From contig SEHC01000075.1 in NCBI GenBank assembly GCA_004173415.1, forward strand, positions 1 through 8,116: a stretch of DNA of 8,116 bases. Direction: 5' to 3'. The DNA is from Lysobacteraceae bacterium. Lineage in GTDB: Bacteria; Pseudomonadota; Gammaproteobacteria; Xanthomonadales; Xanthomonadaceae. This document shows, piece after piece, positions 7,950 to 8,116 of the stretch (its first letter is position 1; the number at the start of each line of letters is the position of its first letter). Below the pieces are notes generated by a model. That model was not told the origin of the DNA. It was given only the letters and a program-made list of their open reading frames with translations, and searched no databases. A program made the translations under genes and the position numbers.

Positions 7950-8116
7950 ATGAGCTACCAGCGCTTCGTCCGCGACTTCTCGCTTTCGGCCGTGGCCGCC
8001 GGTTTCGTCACCGTGCTGGTCGGCTTCACCAGCTCGGCGGTGATCGTGTTCCAGGCCGCGCAGGCGCTGGGCGCGTCGGAAGCGGAAATCGCCTCGTGGA
8101 TGTGGGCGCTGGGGCT
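7950..8116 (+). CDS. BenE-family (benzoate/H+ symporter-like) transporter, N-terminus only
   Basis: Partial gene cut by the right edge; only the first 55 codons are visible of a family usually about 390-400 residues. After a short polar N-terminus (MSYQRFVRDFSLS), the first membrane segment (about residues 12-35) reads AVAAGFVTVLVGFTSSAVIV, followed by FQAAQALGASEAEIASWMWALG. The pattern of AGF-VLVG-SSA-(I/V)-QAA-ALGA-IASW-ALG is the characteristic start of BenE/YdcO transporters, whose best-known member imports benzoate with protons. The substrate here cannot be judged from the fragment. The ATG at 7950 gives the expected N-terminal length; no good ribosome site or promoter is clear in the 51 nt after the repeat pair. 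Confidence 0.8.
   Translation, partial: MSYQRFVRDFSLSAVAAGFVTVLVGFTSSAVIVFQAAQALGASEAEIASWMWALG

Overview
The window is high-GC, gene-dense bacterial DNA with six protein-coding genes, all on the + strand. The glutamate synthase sequences, and two families of short palindromic repeats that resemble those scattered through Xanthomonas, Stenotrophomonas, Lysobacter and relatives, suggest a member of the Lysobacteraceae (Xanthomonadaceae). That placement is inference from pattern recognition, not a database match. Nothing looks like a plasmid, phage or island: no transposase, integrase, tRNA, rRNA or CRISPR array is visible.

Layout. 1-2376 is the C-terminal half of gltB (NADPH-glutamate synthase large subunit), cut by the left edge. 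2377-2527 is a spacer filled by a pair of inverted 40-nt palindromic repeats. 2528-3988 is a complete gltD (small subunit). 3989-4129 is a regulatory spacer with a perfect FNR/Anr-type box (4055-4068) correctly spaced from a -10-like hexamer (4090-4095). 4130-5014 encodes a CHAD-domain protein. After a 129-nt spacer with a strong hairpin, 5144-6364 encodes a major facilitator superfamily transporter of unknown substrate. A likely promoter at 6390-6418 precedes 6447-7811, a YegD-like Hsp70/actin-fold ATPase without a substrate-binding domain. Its stop codon lies inside a second, unrelated inverted repeat pair (7808-7898). 7950-8116 is the start of a BenE-family (benzoate/H+ symporter-like) gene cut by the right edge.

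How the genes relate. gltB and gltD encode the two subunits of one enzyme that makes glutamate from glutamine and 2-oxoglutarate, and are presumably co-transcribed despite the repeat between them. The CHAD gene appears to start a new transcription unit under an oxygen-responsive (FNR/Anr) regulator, possibly with the transporter downstream. yegD and the benE-like gene look like separate housekeeping or accessory genes.

I did not find a convincing undescribed multi-gene system. The most interesting signal is the predicted class II FNR/Anr promoter in front of a CHAD (polyphosphate-binding family) gene. Next come the two different repeat pairs in one short region, one of which supplies a gene's stop codon.
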